64,000 nt of DNA from Paenibacillus tengchongensis (GCF_008973665.1 NZ_WACP01000004.1:1-64000), one strand, 5' to 3'; counted from the first letter of the stretch, positions 17,527 through 26,597 are shown. Numbers and translations: made by a program. Notes: generated from the sequence alone by a model not told the origin.

Positions 17527-18042
17527 ATGCGCAGACTGCTATTCCGTCTTCCCATATTGCTGCTGCTACTCCTGGCCAGCTGCGGACCTGCGGACGATAA
17601 TTTGGCCCGGCCCGGTATGCCGGAACGGATGCCGGACGATTTTGCCTTCTCCGTCCGGTTCGGGATTACGGGGCGGAACGAGATCGATACCTTTGCCGGT
17701 ACGGTGACCAAAGATCTGGTCAGCAGCGGGACGGCCACGGTCAACTTGACACTAAACGAAGACGAGCTCTTAGAGATTTACAACCGCATGCGTGAACTGC
17801 AGGTGATGGGCGATCTGAAGCTGGAGACCACTACATTGGGCTGTGCGCAGATTCCCTATGAGGAAGAGCACTGGCGGATCCGGGTAGACGGTGCGGAAGT
17901 GCTATGGAGCTGGTCGGAGGAACGGTGCAGGGTTACAGAAGACGCCGCCCGGCTTAAGGCTCTGCGCGAATATGTAGACGGGCTGATCAAAGCGAAGACT
18001 GAATATGCGAAGCTGCCGGAAGCAAGCGGCGGCTATGATTAA
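17527..18042 (+). CDS. Lipoprotein of unknown function
   Basis: A 171-residue predicted lipoprotein. The signal peptide MRRLLFRLPILLLLLLASC has a lipobox with Cys19 as the lipidation site, so the protein should be anchored on the outer face of the membrane. The mature part is a single small alpha/beta domain with two cysteines (GCAQIPYEEE and EERCRVTED) that could form a disulfide. I do not recognise a named domain. AAAGGATGA precedes the start. An ECF-like promoter 33 bases upstream suggests envelope-stress control, and a bidirectional hairpin follows. Confidence 0.8.
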   Translation: MRRLLFRLPILLLLLLASCGPADDNLARPGMPERMPDDFAFSVRFGITGRNEIDTFAGTVTKDLVSSGTATVNLTLNEDELLEIYNRMRELQVMGDLKLETTTLGCAQIPYEEEHWRIRVDGAEVLWSWSEERCRVTEDAARLKALREYVDGLIKAKTEYAKLPEASGGYD

Positions 18043-18066
18043 GAGCTATTACATACCGGCATGTTT

Positions 18067-18119
18067 AAGAGGTTGTTCACGCCAGGCTTTATTCTGGCCA
18101 GAACAACCTCTTATTTTAT
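18067..18119. terminator. Bidirectional terminator
   Basis: AAGAGGTTGTTC pairs with GAACAACCTCTT, followed by ATTTTATA on plus and preceded by an A-rich stretch. It sits between the convergent lipoprotein and manganese catalase genes. Confidence 0.75.
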
Positions 18120-18146
18120 ATGATGATCCGCTTAGTCAGGGTCTGC

Positions 18147-19049
18147 TTAATCCTTGATGTTCCCGGCCATCTTCAGCCGTTTGGCGATTTCCTTGAATTC
18201 TTCTTCGGAAATTCCAGGTGCAAATTCCTCGGGAACTTCCGGGGATGGCGGAATCGGCACACCCTTCGGTGCTCCCGGAATGACCTCCAGCGGTGATCCG
18301 TCCTCCGGATGAGTGCCTTTCCAAATTTGGCCGATGTCGGTAAAATCCTTGTCGCTCCAGGTATAGAGCTTCGTATGCACGCCTTTTTCCTCATATTTCG
18401 CAGCTTCACTGAACTTCTTGTTGCTGAGCGAAGGGATTGGCACCAGCTTGGTAACGTTGACGCCGGTAGCGATTTCCAGCGCTTTGGCATAGGCCACGAC
18501 ATGGACCCCGCCGCGCACCAGCAGGAAACCGACCACGGCTCTTGCCGCAGGATGGTCCGTCATTTCGTATACCTTCATTTTATGGGTGCGGGCGCCGCAT
18601 TCCAGGAAGAAATTATGCAGCAGATCCTCGACCAGGTTGCCGCTGTTGAAGACATACGTCCCGTTCCAGGGGTTGCCCATGGAATCGAACGGCATCGCCC
18701 CTTGGGCGCCGGCCAGGAAATGATAGGACAGCCGCGCATCCTTGACCGGTGCAAGCGGGCTTGAATCCGGCTCCTTATACTCGCTTGATCCGCGTAAACA
18801 CTTGTTGACGGCGTGGGAGACCAGCTCCACATGACCGAGTTCCTCCGCCGTAATGCTCATCACCAGATCATAGAACGGCTTCAGCTTGTCCTTGGACCGG
18901 AAATTGAAGGATTGGTATAGATAGTTGTTCAGCGTCGACATCTCTCCGAACTTCCCGCCCAGCAATTCCTGCACGGCCGCTGCCGCGTTGGGATCGGGCT
19001 TTTCCACCTCGGGAATTTCTATCATGATCTCATCCATACGTTTGAACAT
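18147..19049 (-). CDS. Manganese (non-haem) catalase
   Basis: A 300-residue dimanganese catalase that converts hydrogen peroxide to water and oxygen in the cytoplasm. The ferritin-like four-helix core carries the ligand-bearing helices: QELLGGKFGEMSTLNNYLYQ, ITAEELGHVELVSHAV (Glu and His), LLHNFFLECGARTHKMKVYE and GGVHVVAYAKALE. A C-terminal extension ends in a proline-rich segment (GVPIPPSPEVPEEF) and a charged tail, as in other bacillar members. The chosen ATG has AAGGAGG 11 bases upstream. An ATG ten codons earlier lacks a site. It is transcribed alone. Confidence 0.92.
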   Translation of the reverse strand: MFKRMDEIMIEIPEVEKPDPNAAAAVQELLGGKFGEMSTLNNYLYQSFNFRSKDKLKPFYDLVMSITAEELGHVELVSHAVNKCLRGSSEYKEPDSSPLAPVKDARLSYHFLAGAQGAMPFDSMGNPWNGTYVFNSGNLVEDLLHNFFLECGARTHKMKVYEMTDHPAARAVVGFLLVRGGVHVVAYAKALEIATGVNVTKLVPIPSLSNKKFSEAAKYEEKGVHTKLYTWSDKDFTDIGQIWKGTHPEDGSPLEVIPGAPKGVPIPPSPEVPEEFAPGISEEEFKEIAKRLKMAGNIKD

Positions 19050-19224
19050 GTATCGATTGTCCTCCTTCGCTCTGAGCAATAGAGTAGATGCTGCTTTGCA
19101 AAATTAACCAAATTTTGCATTTGCCAAACAGATGCGAAAGAGAGTGAATCGTATAATGTTCATATAACAAGGTGAAATAGCGTGTGACAAAAATTCAAAC
19201 TTTTAGACGGAAGCAGTTTCGAGG

Positions 19225-19776
19225 CTATTTCCGCACCTCTGTAACGCCCGTAACGATTCCCTGGTCGGCGGAATTAAACGTGGATTGATATTGCTCATTG
19301 GCAAAATACACATTTCCCTGAACAGTGGCATTCATGACAGTGAAGCCGTCGGCCTCGACATAAATGTCCCCGGCAAAGATGCCCCCCTGAAGCTGGGTAT
19401 TTTCGCTGCGGATCGTCATTTTCGGTGCTGTAAGCCTGAAGGAAGCGGTAATATTATGCTCCGCATCCTGGGTATAAAGGGCGATTTTGCGCGCCGGCTT
19501 CTCCTTGTTGATAAATTCGCCTTCCACGACCAGGTCCTCAGTAAATGTCAAATCATTGAGGGTGGCAGCTATCCAGGTGCCTTCTTTACTGATCGCCTGT
19601 TTGAAAGCTTCATTGTTGTCTACTACAGAAGCCGTAGTGACGGCATCGGGAGCTTCGGTCGCCGCCGCTGATCCATTGCCTGCCCCGTTATCTGCGTTGT
19701 TGCCGGAATTGCCGCAGCCGCTGAGGACAAGCAGTGCCAGCGTGAGTGAAAGAATGAAGGGGGTGATTTTGTTCAT
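19225..19776 (-). CDS. Lipoprotein with predicted beta-rich fold
   Basis: A 183-residue lipoprotein: signal peptide MNKITPFILSLTLALLVLSGC with Cys21 in the lipobox, then a Gly/Asn/Ala-rich linker, then a domain that reads as repeated short beta strands (LVVEGEFINKEKPARKIALY, MTIRSENTQLQGGIFAGDI, VMNATVQGNVYF). This resembles short beta-helix proteins, but I do not recognise a named family. AAGGAGG precedes the start at eight bases. The 88-base intergenic region is shared with a divergent tetR gene, which suggests that the regulator controls it. Confidence 0.78.
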   Translation of the reverse strand: MNKITPFILSLTLALLVLSGCGNSGNNADNGAGNGSAAATEAPDAVTTASVVDNNEAFKQAISKEGTWIAATLNDLTFTEDLVVEGEFINKEKPARKIALYTQDAEHNITASFRLTAPKMTIRSENTQLQGGIFAGDIYVEADGFTVMNATVQGNVYFANEQYQSTFNSADQGIVTGVTEVRK

Positions 19777-19864
19777 TCGTGTTGCCTCCTTAGTTGGTGT
19801 GATCCTATTATTTACCGGTCGTTCTATAAATGATAAAATAAACTCCGTAAAGGAGCGGGTGACG

Positions 19865-20440
19865 ATGGCCAGAAGCAAGGAATTTGACGTCGACGATGTG
19901 CTGGGCAAAGCCATGGACATCTTCTGGCGGCAAGGCTATGAAAATACCTCCATGCAGGATCTGGTTGCCGGAATGGGCATTCATAAACGCAGTATGTACG
20001 ATACCTTCGGCGACAAGCATACATTGTACCTTAAGGCCATGGACCGGTATGCCAAAAGCTTCGCGGCCAGAACCTATGGGCCGCTTGAAGCGGTTCCCTC
20101 CGTCAAAGAAGCGGTCCGCCGGCTCTTTGAAGCCGTTGCTTACCGGGCGGAGCACGAGCCGAAGGGCTGTCTGCTGGTGAATTCGGCAGTCGAGCTGTCA
20201 CTATCCGATCCGGAGGTTGCGGACCGGGTTAACGATGCCTTCTCAGGCACCGAGAAGGTGCTGGAGCAACTGATCGCCAAAGGCCAGGCGAGCGGCGAGA
20301 TCACAGCGGGGCTCCCGGCGGCAGCGCTGGCAGCTTGCCTGCACAACGCCCTTGTCGGGTTGCGCGTCATGGTGAAGACGGCGCCGGATAAGGAGAAGCT
20401 GCAAGCCGTCATTGATACGACGCTGGCGATTCTTGATTAA
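19865..20440 (+). CDS. TetR-family transcriptional regulator
   Basis: A 191-residue regulator with an N-terminal TetR helix-turn-helix (SMQDLVAGMGIHKRSMYDTFGDKHTLYLKA) and a helical ligand-binding domain of the AcrR/YcdC-like type. Residues CLLVNSAVELSLSDPEV match the TetR_C segment common in regulators of reductases and efflux proteins. The start is set by AAGGAG nine bases upstream of ATG. It is divergent from a lipoprotein gene across 88 bases containing ACCGGTCGTTCTAT, a sequence of the kind bound by such regulators. The ligand is unknown. Confidence 0.88.
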   Translation: MARSKEFDVDDVLGKAMDIFWRQGYENTSMQDLVAGMGIHKRSMYDTFGDKHTLYLKAMDRYAKSFAARTYGPLEAVPSVKEAVRRLFEAVAYRAEHEPKGCLLVNSAVELSLSDPEVADRVNDAFSGTEKVLEQLIAKGQASGEITAGLPAAALAACLHNALVGLRVMVKTAPDKEKLQAVIDTTLAILD

Positions 20441-20601
20441 TTCGCTACACCTAGTATAAGCAGCCGGACGGAGAAATATCCGGAAAGACAGGCTTCGGAC
20501 TTCTATTGGAGGCTTCTATCCGGCCGGGGTTTGGATTACAATATTCTTCTGACGCTTATGAAGCGAATAGAACGATTCAGCATGTAGAAGGGAATGTGCC
20601 A

Positions 20602-21264
20602 ATGGCCAAGCAAAAATATTACGTAGTATGGGAAGGAAAGCGGCCGGGTGTATACGGCACCTGGGCGGAATGCCAGGCCGAAACCAATCATTACACCGGC
20701 GCGAAATATAAGTCCTACGAATCGCGGTCTGAAGCCGAGGCCGCCTTCAAGGCCGGCTGGAAGGGCAACTGGGGTAACGGAGCCGCTTCCGGTGCGGCCA
20801 AGGGGAAGCCGGGTTCTGTCTATAAGCGGAGCGCGGCTGCCGCGGCCGAACCTTCGGAGATTGATTATGACAGCATTTCCGTGGATGTGGGTACGCGCGG
20901 GAATCCGGGTCCTGTGGAATACAAGGGTGTGGATACCCGGACCGGCGAGGTGATCTTCTCCTGCGGGCCCATCCGCAAGGGCACGAACAACCTCGGTGAA
21001 TTTCTGGCCATTGTCCACGCGCTGGCGCTGCTGAAGAAGCAAGGCAGCAGCATGACGGTCTATAGCGATTCGGCCAATGCCCTGAAGTGGGTGAAACAGA
21101 AAAAAGTGGCCACCACATTACCGCGCGATGGTTCCACGGAAGAAATCTGGACACTGGTTGACCGGGCGGTACACTGGCTCCAGACGAATACTTATGACAA
21201 TAAGGTGCTTAAATGGCAGACCGGCGAATGGGGCGAGATCAAGGCGGACTACGGTCGGAAATAA
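20602..21264 (+). CDS. Ribonuclease HI with N-terminal hybrid-binding domain
   Basis: A 220-residue RNase H1. Residues 1-50 form the caulimovirus-type RNA:DNA hybrid-binding domain (KYYVVWEGKRPGVYGTWAEC through YKSYESRSEAEAAF). A basic Ala/Gly linker follows. The catalytic domain has the four acidic residues in SVDVGTRGN, NLGEFLA, YSDSANA and KADYGRK. It degrades RNA in RNA:DNA hybrids during replication and R-loop removal. GAAGGG precedes the ATG. Genes for uracil-DNA glycosylase and a small protein follow in the same direction, suggesting a loose DNA-maintenance cluster. Confidence 0.92.
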   Translation: MAKQKYYVVWEGKRPGVYGTWAECQAETNHYTGAKYKSYESRSEAEAAFKAGWKGNWGNGAASGAAKGKPGSVYKRSAAAAAEPSEIDYDSISVDVGTRGNPGPVEYKGVDTRTGEVIFSCGPIRKGTNNLGEFLAIVHALALLKKQGSSMTVYSDSANALKWVKQKKVATTLPRDGSTEEIWTLVDRAVHWLQTNTYDNKVLKWQTGEWGEIKADYGRK

Positions 21265-21325
21265 GCTAATAATCGGGTAATAACGGGTAAAGAATGAATC
21301 ATACGGGAAAGCGGAGGAGAACATC

Positions 21326-21994
21326 ATGTTCGGCAACGATTGGGACGAGGTGCTGCAGGAAGAGACGCAGAAGGAGTATTTTCAGGAATTACGCTACACA
21401 TTGGCGCGCGAATATAAGCAGCATACGGTATATCCGCCGAAGGAAGAGCTGTTCTCGGCGCTCAAGCTGACACCCTACGGCCAGACACGGGTGGTTATAC
21501 TCGGACAGGACCCTTATCACGGGGCGGGGCAGGCCCATGGCTTAAGCTTCTCGGTGAAGCCTGGAGTGCGCGTACCGCCGTCCTTGCGCAACATTTATAC
21601 GGAGTTGCACGACGATACCGGAGCCCCTGTTCCTAATCACGGCTCCCTGCTGCATTGGGCGGAGGAGGGGGTACTGCTGCTCAATGCCGTACTGACTGTG
21701 CGCGAGGGGCAGCCCAATTCGCACAAGGGGCTGGGCTGGGAACGGTTTACGGATGCGATTATGGAGAAGCTGAATGAACGCAGCGAACCGCTGGTATTCA
21801 TTCTCTGGGGCAGTCATGCACAGGGCAAGGGGGCGTATATCGACCGCAACCGCCATCTGGTCCTCCAGTCTCCCCATCCCAGTCCGTTCTCGGCGCATCG
21901 CGGATTCCTGGGCAGCCGCCCGTTCTCGAAGGCCAACAGCTTCCTGGAATCACACGGGATGAATGGCATCGCTTGGTCCATACCAAATCTATAG
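21326..21994 (+). CDS. ung: Uracil-DNA glycosylase
   Basis: A 222-residue family 1 uracil-DNA glycosylase, which removes uracil from DNA at the start of base excision repair. The water-activating loop GQDPYHGAGQAHGLSFSV and the minor-groove/leucine loop HPSPFSAHRGFLG are both intact, and LLLNAVLTVREGQPNSH supplies the uracil-binding Asn. Length and motif spacing match the family. GGAGGAGAAC precedes the ATG. It lies 61 bases after RNase HI. Confidence 0.96.
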   Translation: MFGNDWDEVLQEETQKEYFQELRYTLAREYKQHTVYPPKEELFSALKLTPYGQTRVVILGQDPYHGAGQAHGLSFSVKPGVRVPPSLRNIYTELHDDTGAPVPNHGSLLHWAEEGVLLLNAVLTVREGQPNSHKGLGWERFTDAIMEKLNERSEPLVFILWGSHAQGKGAYIDRNRHLVLQSPHPSPFSAHRGFLGSRPFSKANSFLESHGMNGIAWSIPNL

Positions 21995-22026
21995 GATACT
22001 TGAGACAACGTGAAGGGGGTGGACAC

Positions 22027-22431
22027 ATGAAGCATTGGGTTGGCAGAGCGGTCATCATGTATTGCGGCGAGAAGCCGTACACGATTCTAAAAGGAGTTCT
22101 GCGCAAATGGGACACGCAGGCCGGAGTAGCAGTCATCGGTCATCAGGAAATTGCCGTCCCCTTTCACGATATTGTGTTCATTAAGGCGCTGGCCCCGAAG
22201 GAACGGGCGCTGGCGCCGGTGCTGCACTCCGTCGGGTATTGCCTGAGGGAAAGGCTGCAGTTCGACAACGCCATCTATTTCAAATCGGCCGTCACCGTGT
22301 GGAAAGGCGAGCAACTGATCGCTTATAATACAACGATTATCTCGCACACCAAAGGTTCGGTCACCTTGCAGGGCGGGCAACACGTGCCGAAGGGCGCGCA
22401 TCTGTTTGTTGTCCGCTCCCTGCGCGGCTGA
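22027..22431 (+). CDS. Hypothetical protein downstream of ung
   Basis: A 134-residue soluble protein beginning MKHWVGRAVIMYCGEKPY. It contains mostly beta-strand-like sequence (GVLRKWDTQAGVAVIGHQEIAVPFHDIVFIKAL) and no membrane span or recognised motif. AAGGGGGTGG before the ATG at 22027 supports the start. A frame extension upstream overlaps ung and lacks a site. It follows ung by 32 bases and is probably co-transcribed. A strong terminator follows at 22481. Confidence 0.75.
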   Translation: MKHWVGRAVIMYCGEKPYTILKGVLRKWDTQAGVAVIGHQEIAVPFHDIVFIKALAPKERALAPVLHSVGYCLRERLQFDNAIYFKSAVTVWKGEQLIAYNTTIISHTKGSVTLQGGQHVPKGAHLFVVRSLRG

Positions 22432-22480
22432 TTCGTTCTTCCGGCGCCGGGCTATCATTTATACCCGCCTGTAACGAAAC

Positions 22481-22530
22481 AAAGGCCGTCCCCGCAGCAG
22501 CATTCGCAGCTGCCAAGGGACGGCCTTTTT
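22481..22530 (+). terminator. Rho-independent terminator
   Basis: AAAGGCCGTCCC pairs with GGGACGGCCTTT and is followed by TTTT on plus. It lies between the convergent ung-side gene and the AI-2E-family permease gene. Confidence 0.85.
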
Positions 22531-22535
22531 ACAGT

Positions 22536-23636
22536 TTACATCTGTTCGTCCTGCACGGGTTGCTTCTCATCTCCGCGTTCGGCAACAATGATGTTATAGA
22601 CCTTGAGGAAGATGATCTTGAAGATCATATAGACGGGTAAGGCGATCAATACACCGATAATGCCGTAGAAATCCCCGCCGATGAGCACCAGGAGCACGGT
22701 CGTGAGCGGATGCACATCGAGTGATTTGCCGTAAATGATCGGAGACAGCACATTATCCTGAATCTGCTGGGCAACGATGATAATCGCGACCGACCAGATG
22801 GCCATCGTCGGAGATTCAATGAAGCCGACAATGACGACGGGAACCGAGGCCAGCAGCGAGCCGACATAAGGTATGAAATTCAGCGGAATGGAAATAACCG
22901 CCAGCAGCAGGGCGTAAGGCAAGCCAATCACCAGGAAGCCGATGTAGAGCATAACGCCCAGAATCACATTGAGCAGGACACGGGTAACGATGAAGCCGCT
23001 TAGAGCCGTATCAATTTCCTTGAGCGTATCCTGGCCTTCCTTACGGAATTTGCGCGGAACAAGCCCGACTAAGATCGGGTTCAGCTTATGCCCGTCCTTC
23101 AGCATGTAATACAGGATGATCGGCAGCGTAGCAATCACTACGAAAATGCTGGAGACGACACTGATCAGGTTGCTCATGGAATTGGTGACCCAGGCAATCG
23201 CCCGGTTCAAATACTCGGTAATCTTGGAAGTCAGCTCAACATCCTGCTGGAAAAAGCGCGACAGCGCCGGCTCATTCTGCAGCCGCGTAATCTGACGCTG
23301 AATGTCCTGGACCAGATAAGGTGTATTATTGATAAAGTTCTGAATCTGCTCGCGCAGCGTCGGCCATACAAGCATCCAAAAGAGCACAAAAATACCGACA
23401 ATCGCCAGGTAAATCAGCAGAATAGAAAGCGCACGGTTTATCTTTTTACGCTCCAGGAGCTTGACCAGCGGCCGCAGCAGGTAGTAGAAGAATCCCGACA
23501 GCATCATCGGCACCAGCAGCAGGTTGAAGATATTGATCAGCGGGTTAAACAGAAAAATGACCTTAGAGCCCAAATATAGAATGGTCAAAAAGGCGATAAT
23601 AGCCAGACTTGTCCGAAAATACTTGCTTTGCAGCAC
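22536..23636 (-). CDS. AI-2E-family membrane transporter
   Basis: A 366-residue integral membrane protein of the AI-2 exporter-like superfamily (YdiK/PerM/YueF type). About eight hydrophobic spans are visible, with the long soluble region between spans 3 and 4 (LREQIQNFINNTPYLVQDIQRQ) that characterises the family, and the conserved C-terminal block FIPYVGSLLASVPVV...NVLSPIIYGKSLDVHPL. Relatives have been tied to autoinducer, peptide or Na+/H+ export, so the substrate is not fixed by homology. A GTG start with GAGGTG five bases upstream is used. It is transcribed alone, towards the ung cluster. Confidence 0.88.
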   Translation of the reverse strand: MLQSKYFRTSLAIIAFLTILYLGSKVIFLFNPLINIFNLLLVPMMLSGFFYYLLRPLVKLLERKKINRALSILLIYLAIVGIFVLFWMLVWPTLREQIQNFINNTPYLVQDIQRQITRLQNEPALSRFFQQDVELTSKITEYLNRAIAWVTNSMSNLISVVSSIFVVIATLPIILYYMLKDGHKLNPILVGLVPRKFRKEGQDTLKEIDTALSGFIVTRVLLNVILGVMLYIGFLVIGLPYALLLAVISIPLNFIPYVGSLLASVPVVIVGFIESPTMAIWSVAIIIVAQQIQDNVLSPIIYGKSLDVHPLTTVLLVLIGGDFYGIIGVLIALPVYMIFKIIFLKVYNIIVAERGDEKQPVQDEQM

Positions 23637-23797
23637 AGCGGCACCTCATTTATGTATAAGATATGACTCTTTAATACGGCGGAGATTTATCCCGGTTCTA
23701 TCTTTTTAACCTATTTTAAAAGAATTGATTCAGCCGGTGAATCCGGTTTAAGCAAATGTGTCTGCGGTTAATACCGGTGTATCGGGAGGGATGTCAT

Positions 23798-24271
23798 GTG
23801 ACCAAGCTTGTAGTGGGGATATTCGGGCATCACAGCGATGCTGCGTTGGCCATTGAAGATCTGTTGAGCGGCGGAATTAAAAAGAAGCAAATATCGGCGG
23901 TCACTAAGCAAAAGAATACAATGGCGCGTATCAGCGAGGATACGGGGATCGGTCCAACAAAGCTCGGGGCGGGAAACGGAGGCATGTTCGGCACAGCCCG
24001 GGAAATCGGCGTAGGCCTTGACATGATTCCCGACACGGCAGTCGCCGCAGGTCCTGCTGCCACTAAGCTGGCTGGGGCGGATCTGGATATCGACGGCCTG
24101 GCTGTCAGTCTGATCGGCAGCGGCATTCCGCAGGAGGATGCGCTTAAATATGCTGAGCATGCCGATCTTGAGCATATTATTGTGTTTGTGGAGCTTTATG
24201 CCGAATCCGGGGCGGAGGAGCAGGAGAAGGCGCACGCGATCATGGCCGGGCACAATGCTCTGCCGCTGTGA
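23798..24271 (+). CDS. YflT-like general stress protein
   Basis: A 157-residue soluble protein. The first 60 residues (TKLVVGIFGHHSDAALAIEDLLSGGIKKKQISAVTK) resemble the YflT/GS17M heat- and general-stress domain, which begins with a similar beta-alpha unit. A Gly-rich segment and a second alpha/beta unit (LAVSLIGSGIPQEDALKYAEHADLEHIIVFVEL) follow, as in related low-complexity-middle proteins. I chose GTG at 23798 because GGGAGGG lies eight bases upstream. Its role is probably in general stress adaptation, but no activity is established. Confidence 0.7.
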   Translation: MTKLVVGIFGHHSDAALAIEDLLSGGIKKKQISAVTKQKNTMARISEDTGIGPTKLGAGNGGMFGTAREIGVGLDMIPDTAVAAGPAATKLAGADLDIDGLAVSLIGSGIPQEDALKYAEHADLEHIIVFVELYAESGAEEQEKAHAIMAGHNALPL

Positions 24272-24302
24272 GCTTAAGCTGGTTGTCTGAAGAACAGGAA
24301 CA

Positions 24303-24563
24303 TTAACGCGGCAGACGGGATTTTCGTTTGGCCGCTTTTTTTTTCGAGCGGACGAACAGAATCGGCTCTGTATCGACCTGGCCTCCTGTACTTTTCGTTG
24401 CTTCCCTGGCCTTAACCAGCGCCAAAAAATCGAAAAGATCTCCTAAAACGTTAAATCCGGCAGCGAGAATCGCCAAATCCTCCGCAGAAAGCTCCTCGGA
24501 TTCAGCCGGAGTTTCGCCGGTGCCTCCGCTTGAACTGTAGCTCTTATTGTTGTTATTGGCCAT
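24303..24563 (-). CDS. Small hypothetical protein, basic C-terminus
   Basis: An 86-residue protein with a Ser/Asn/Gly-rich N-terminus (MANNNNKSYSSSGGTGETP), a central amphipathic helix region (EDLAILAAGFNVLGDLFDFLALVKAREA) and a strongly basic tail (SKKKAAKRKSRLPR) that could bind nucleic acid. No domain is recognised. GGGTGAG upstream of the ATG and the biased composition support it as a gene. It is convergent with the YflT-like gene. Confidence 0.6.
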   Translation of the reverse strand: MANNNNKSYSSSGGTGETPAESEELSAEDLAILAAGFNVLGDLFDFLALVKAREATKSTGGQVDTEPILFVRSKKKAAKRKSRLPR

Positions 24564-24755
24564 TGTCTCACCCGCTTTTCGCCATATGTATTATAGCTTA
24601 TGAAAGGAACCGGTTAGAGGAAATGGGCATTCAGGAGCTTATTTCGCTGAGGCTGCTGTGTGCGGGGGGATTAGAGTTGAATGGTGCGGCTCTGAGCAAA
24701 CTATGAATGAAGTGATTAAAAATAATCACTTTACAGTGAATGAAAACGCTGTTAA

Positions 24756-24805
24756 AATCATAAATGAGCAGAAATGATCAATAATAATCACAAATGAGCA
24801 AATGA
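24756..24805 (+). promoter_or_regulatory. Direct-repeat operator of the fructose operon
   Basis: AATCATAAATGAGCAGAAATG (from 24756) and AATCACAAATGAGCAAATGA (from 24786) form a 30-bp-spaced direct repeat immediately upstream of fruR. Further related AATCAC sequence lies at 24723. DeoR-family regulators bind such repeats. Assignment to FruR is inferred from position. Confidence 0.55.
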
Positions 24806-24827
24806 AGAATTAAATGGAGTGAGCGAT

Positions 24828-25592
24828 ATGCTGTTTGAGGAAGAAAGAAAACGCAGCATTGTGCAATATATCGACAATCATACCCGGGCCTCCGTGCAGG
24901 AGCTGAGCCGGGAACTCGGCGTCTCGGAATCAACCGTACGGCGGGATTTGAAGGAGCTGGAGGAGGCGCGCTTACTGAAGCGCACCCACGGGGGAGCGGT
25001 ATCCCTGCGCGGAGCCCAGTACGAACCGGCTGTTCCCGAGAAAGAGGAGCGGCTCCTTGAGGAAAAGCAGCGGATCGCCCGCAAGGCGGCGGAGCTCGTA
25101 TCCGAGGGAGACACGGTTCTGCTCGACGGAGGAACGACAACCCTGCAGGTTGCCCGTGAACTGAAGGCGTTCAGCCGTCTTACTATCATCACCAATTCGC
25201 TGCTGGTGCTTGCAGAGCTGAAGGACAGCCGCCATTTGGACATCTCGATTACCGGCGGAATGCTGCGCCCGGATACGCAGGCCTTTGTCGGGCCGATGAC
25301 CGAGCGGTCGCTGGAGATGATACGGGTAGACAAGGCGTTCATCGGCACGAACGGGCTTGACGCCCGGGAAGGCATGACGACGCCGAATATGCTGGAAGCC
25401 GCTACGAAGCGCAAAATGATTGCCGTGGCGAAGCAGGCCATACTGGTCGCCGACCACAGCAAGATCGGCCAGGTGTCCTTCTGCAAGTTCGCCGATCTCC
25501 AGGAGCTTGACCGCTGTTTAATGGACGCGCAGACACCGGACAGCTTCCTCCGTGATCTTCGGCAGCAGGGCGTGAATTATACGCTGGCTTAA
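24828..25592 (+). CDS. fruR: DeoR-family regulator of fructose operon
   Basis: A 254-residue DeoR-family repressor. Its N-terminal helix-turn-helix reads SVQELSRELGVSESTVRRDLKELEEARLL, and the sensor domain has the family phosphosugar-binding motifs LLDGGTTTLQVA and TNSLLVLAEL, FIGTNGLDAREGMTTPN and ADHSKIGQVSFCKF. It heads fruR-fruK-fruA, and the effector is therefore probably fructose 1-phosphate. GGAGTGAG is placed five bases before the ATG. Direct repeats upstream are candidate autoregulatory sites. Confidence 0.92.
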   Translation: MLFEEERKRSIVQYIDNHTRASVQELSRELGVSESTVRRDLKELEEARLLKRTHGGAVSLRGAQYEPAVPEKEERLLEEKQRIARKAAELVSEGDTVLLDGGTTTLQVARELKAFSRLTIITNSLLVLAELKDSRHLDISITGGMLRPDTQAFVGPMTERSLEMIRVDKAFIGTNGLDAREGMTTPNMLEAATKRKMIAVAKQAILVADHSKIGQVSFCKFADLQELDRCLMDAQTPDSFLRDLRQQGVNYTLA

Positions 25593-25685
25593 TGACCTGT
25601 AGTTACGACCACAACCTTGTGACAGAAACCTGAAAGGGCTCATCATTCGATCGTATTTAAATCTATCAATAATCGAGGGATAACC

Positions 25686-26597
25686 ATGATCTATACAGTG
25701 ACGCTTAACCCTTCCATCGATTACATCGTGGAAGTGGATGAAGTAAAGCTGGGCGGCCTGAACCGCATGAAGCGGGACCTTAAGCTGCCCGGAGGGAAGG
25801 GAATCAACGTTTCGCGTGTGCTCACCCGCCTTGGCGTGCCGAATACGGCCACTGGCTTTCTCGGCGGATTTACCGGAGGCTACATCGGGGAATGGCTGAG
25901 CGCTGAGGGCATTACCGGCGATTTCGTTAAGGTGTCCGGAGATACACGGATCAATATCAAGCTGAAGGCCGGAGAAGAGACGGAAATTAACGGCGCCGGG
26001 CCGGAAATCAGCCCGGAAGAAGCGGAGGCGCTGCTGCAGAAGCTTGATGTCTTGCGTCCCGGCGATATCGTCGTCCTTTCCGGCAGCATACCTCCGTCTG
26101 TAGGCGGCGATTATTATGAGCGTCTGATCGCCGTATGCAAGCGGAAAGGCGCCGAATTCGTCATCGACACGACGGGCGAACCGCTGAAGAGGGCTTTAAC
26201 GCTCGGGCCGCTGCTCGTCAAGCCGAATCATCATGAGCTGGCCGAGCTGTTCGGCGCCCAGATTCTCTCCCGTGACGAAATTATCGTCTACGGGCGCAAG
26301 CTTCTGAAGATGGGTGCACAGCATGTGCTGATCTCCATGGCCGGCGAAGGCGCGCTGCTGCTTAGCGGCGGAGAGGTATACTCGGCGAACGCGCCGAAAG
26401 GGGAAGTCAAGAACTCTGTCGGCGCAGGCGATTCGATGATTGCCGGATTTGTCGGTACGCTGTCGCAGGGCGGAGATGTGCGCGAGGCATTCCGGGTAGG
26501 CGTCGCCTCCGGAAGCGCCACGGCGTTCTCCGATGATCTGGCGGAAGGCGGGTTCATCCGGCAGCTGGAACCAGGCATTCAAATAACTCAACTGTAA
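25686..26597 (+). CDS. fruK: 1-phosphofructokinase
   Basis: A 303-residue PfkB-family kinase that phosphorylates fructose 1-phosphate to fructose 1,6-bisphosphate. The signature motifs GGKGINVSRVLTRLG near residue 38 and VKNSVGAGDSMIAGFVG near residue 245 (catalytic Asp in GAGD) are intact, and TLNPSIDYIVEVDE at the N-terminus is typical of FruK/LacC. It lies between fruR and fruA with 93- and 36-base gaps, as expected for the fructose operon. Confidence 0.96.
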   Translation: MIYTVTLNPSIDYIVEVDEVKLGGLNRMKRDLKLPGGKGINVSRVLTRLGVPNTATGFLGGFTGGYIGEWLSAEGITGDFVKVSGDTRINIKLKAGEETEINGAGPEISPEEAEALLQKLDVLRPGDIVVLSGSIPPSVGGDYYERLIAVCKRKGAEFVIDTTGEPLKRALTLGPLLVKPNHHELAELFGAQILSRDEIIVYGRKLLKMGAQHVLISMAGEGALLLSGGEVYSANAPKGEVKNSVGAGDSMIAGFVGTLSQGGDVREAFRVGVASGSATAFSDDLAEGGFIRQLEPGIQITQL

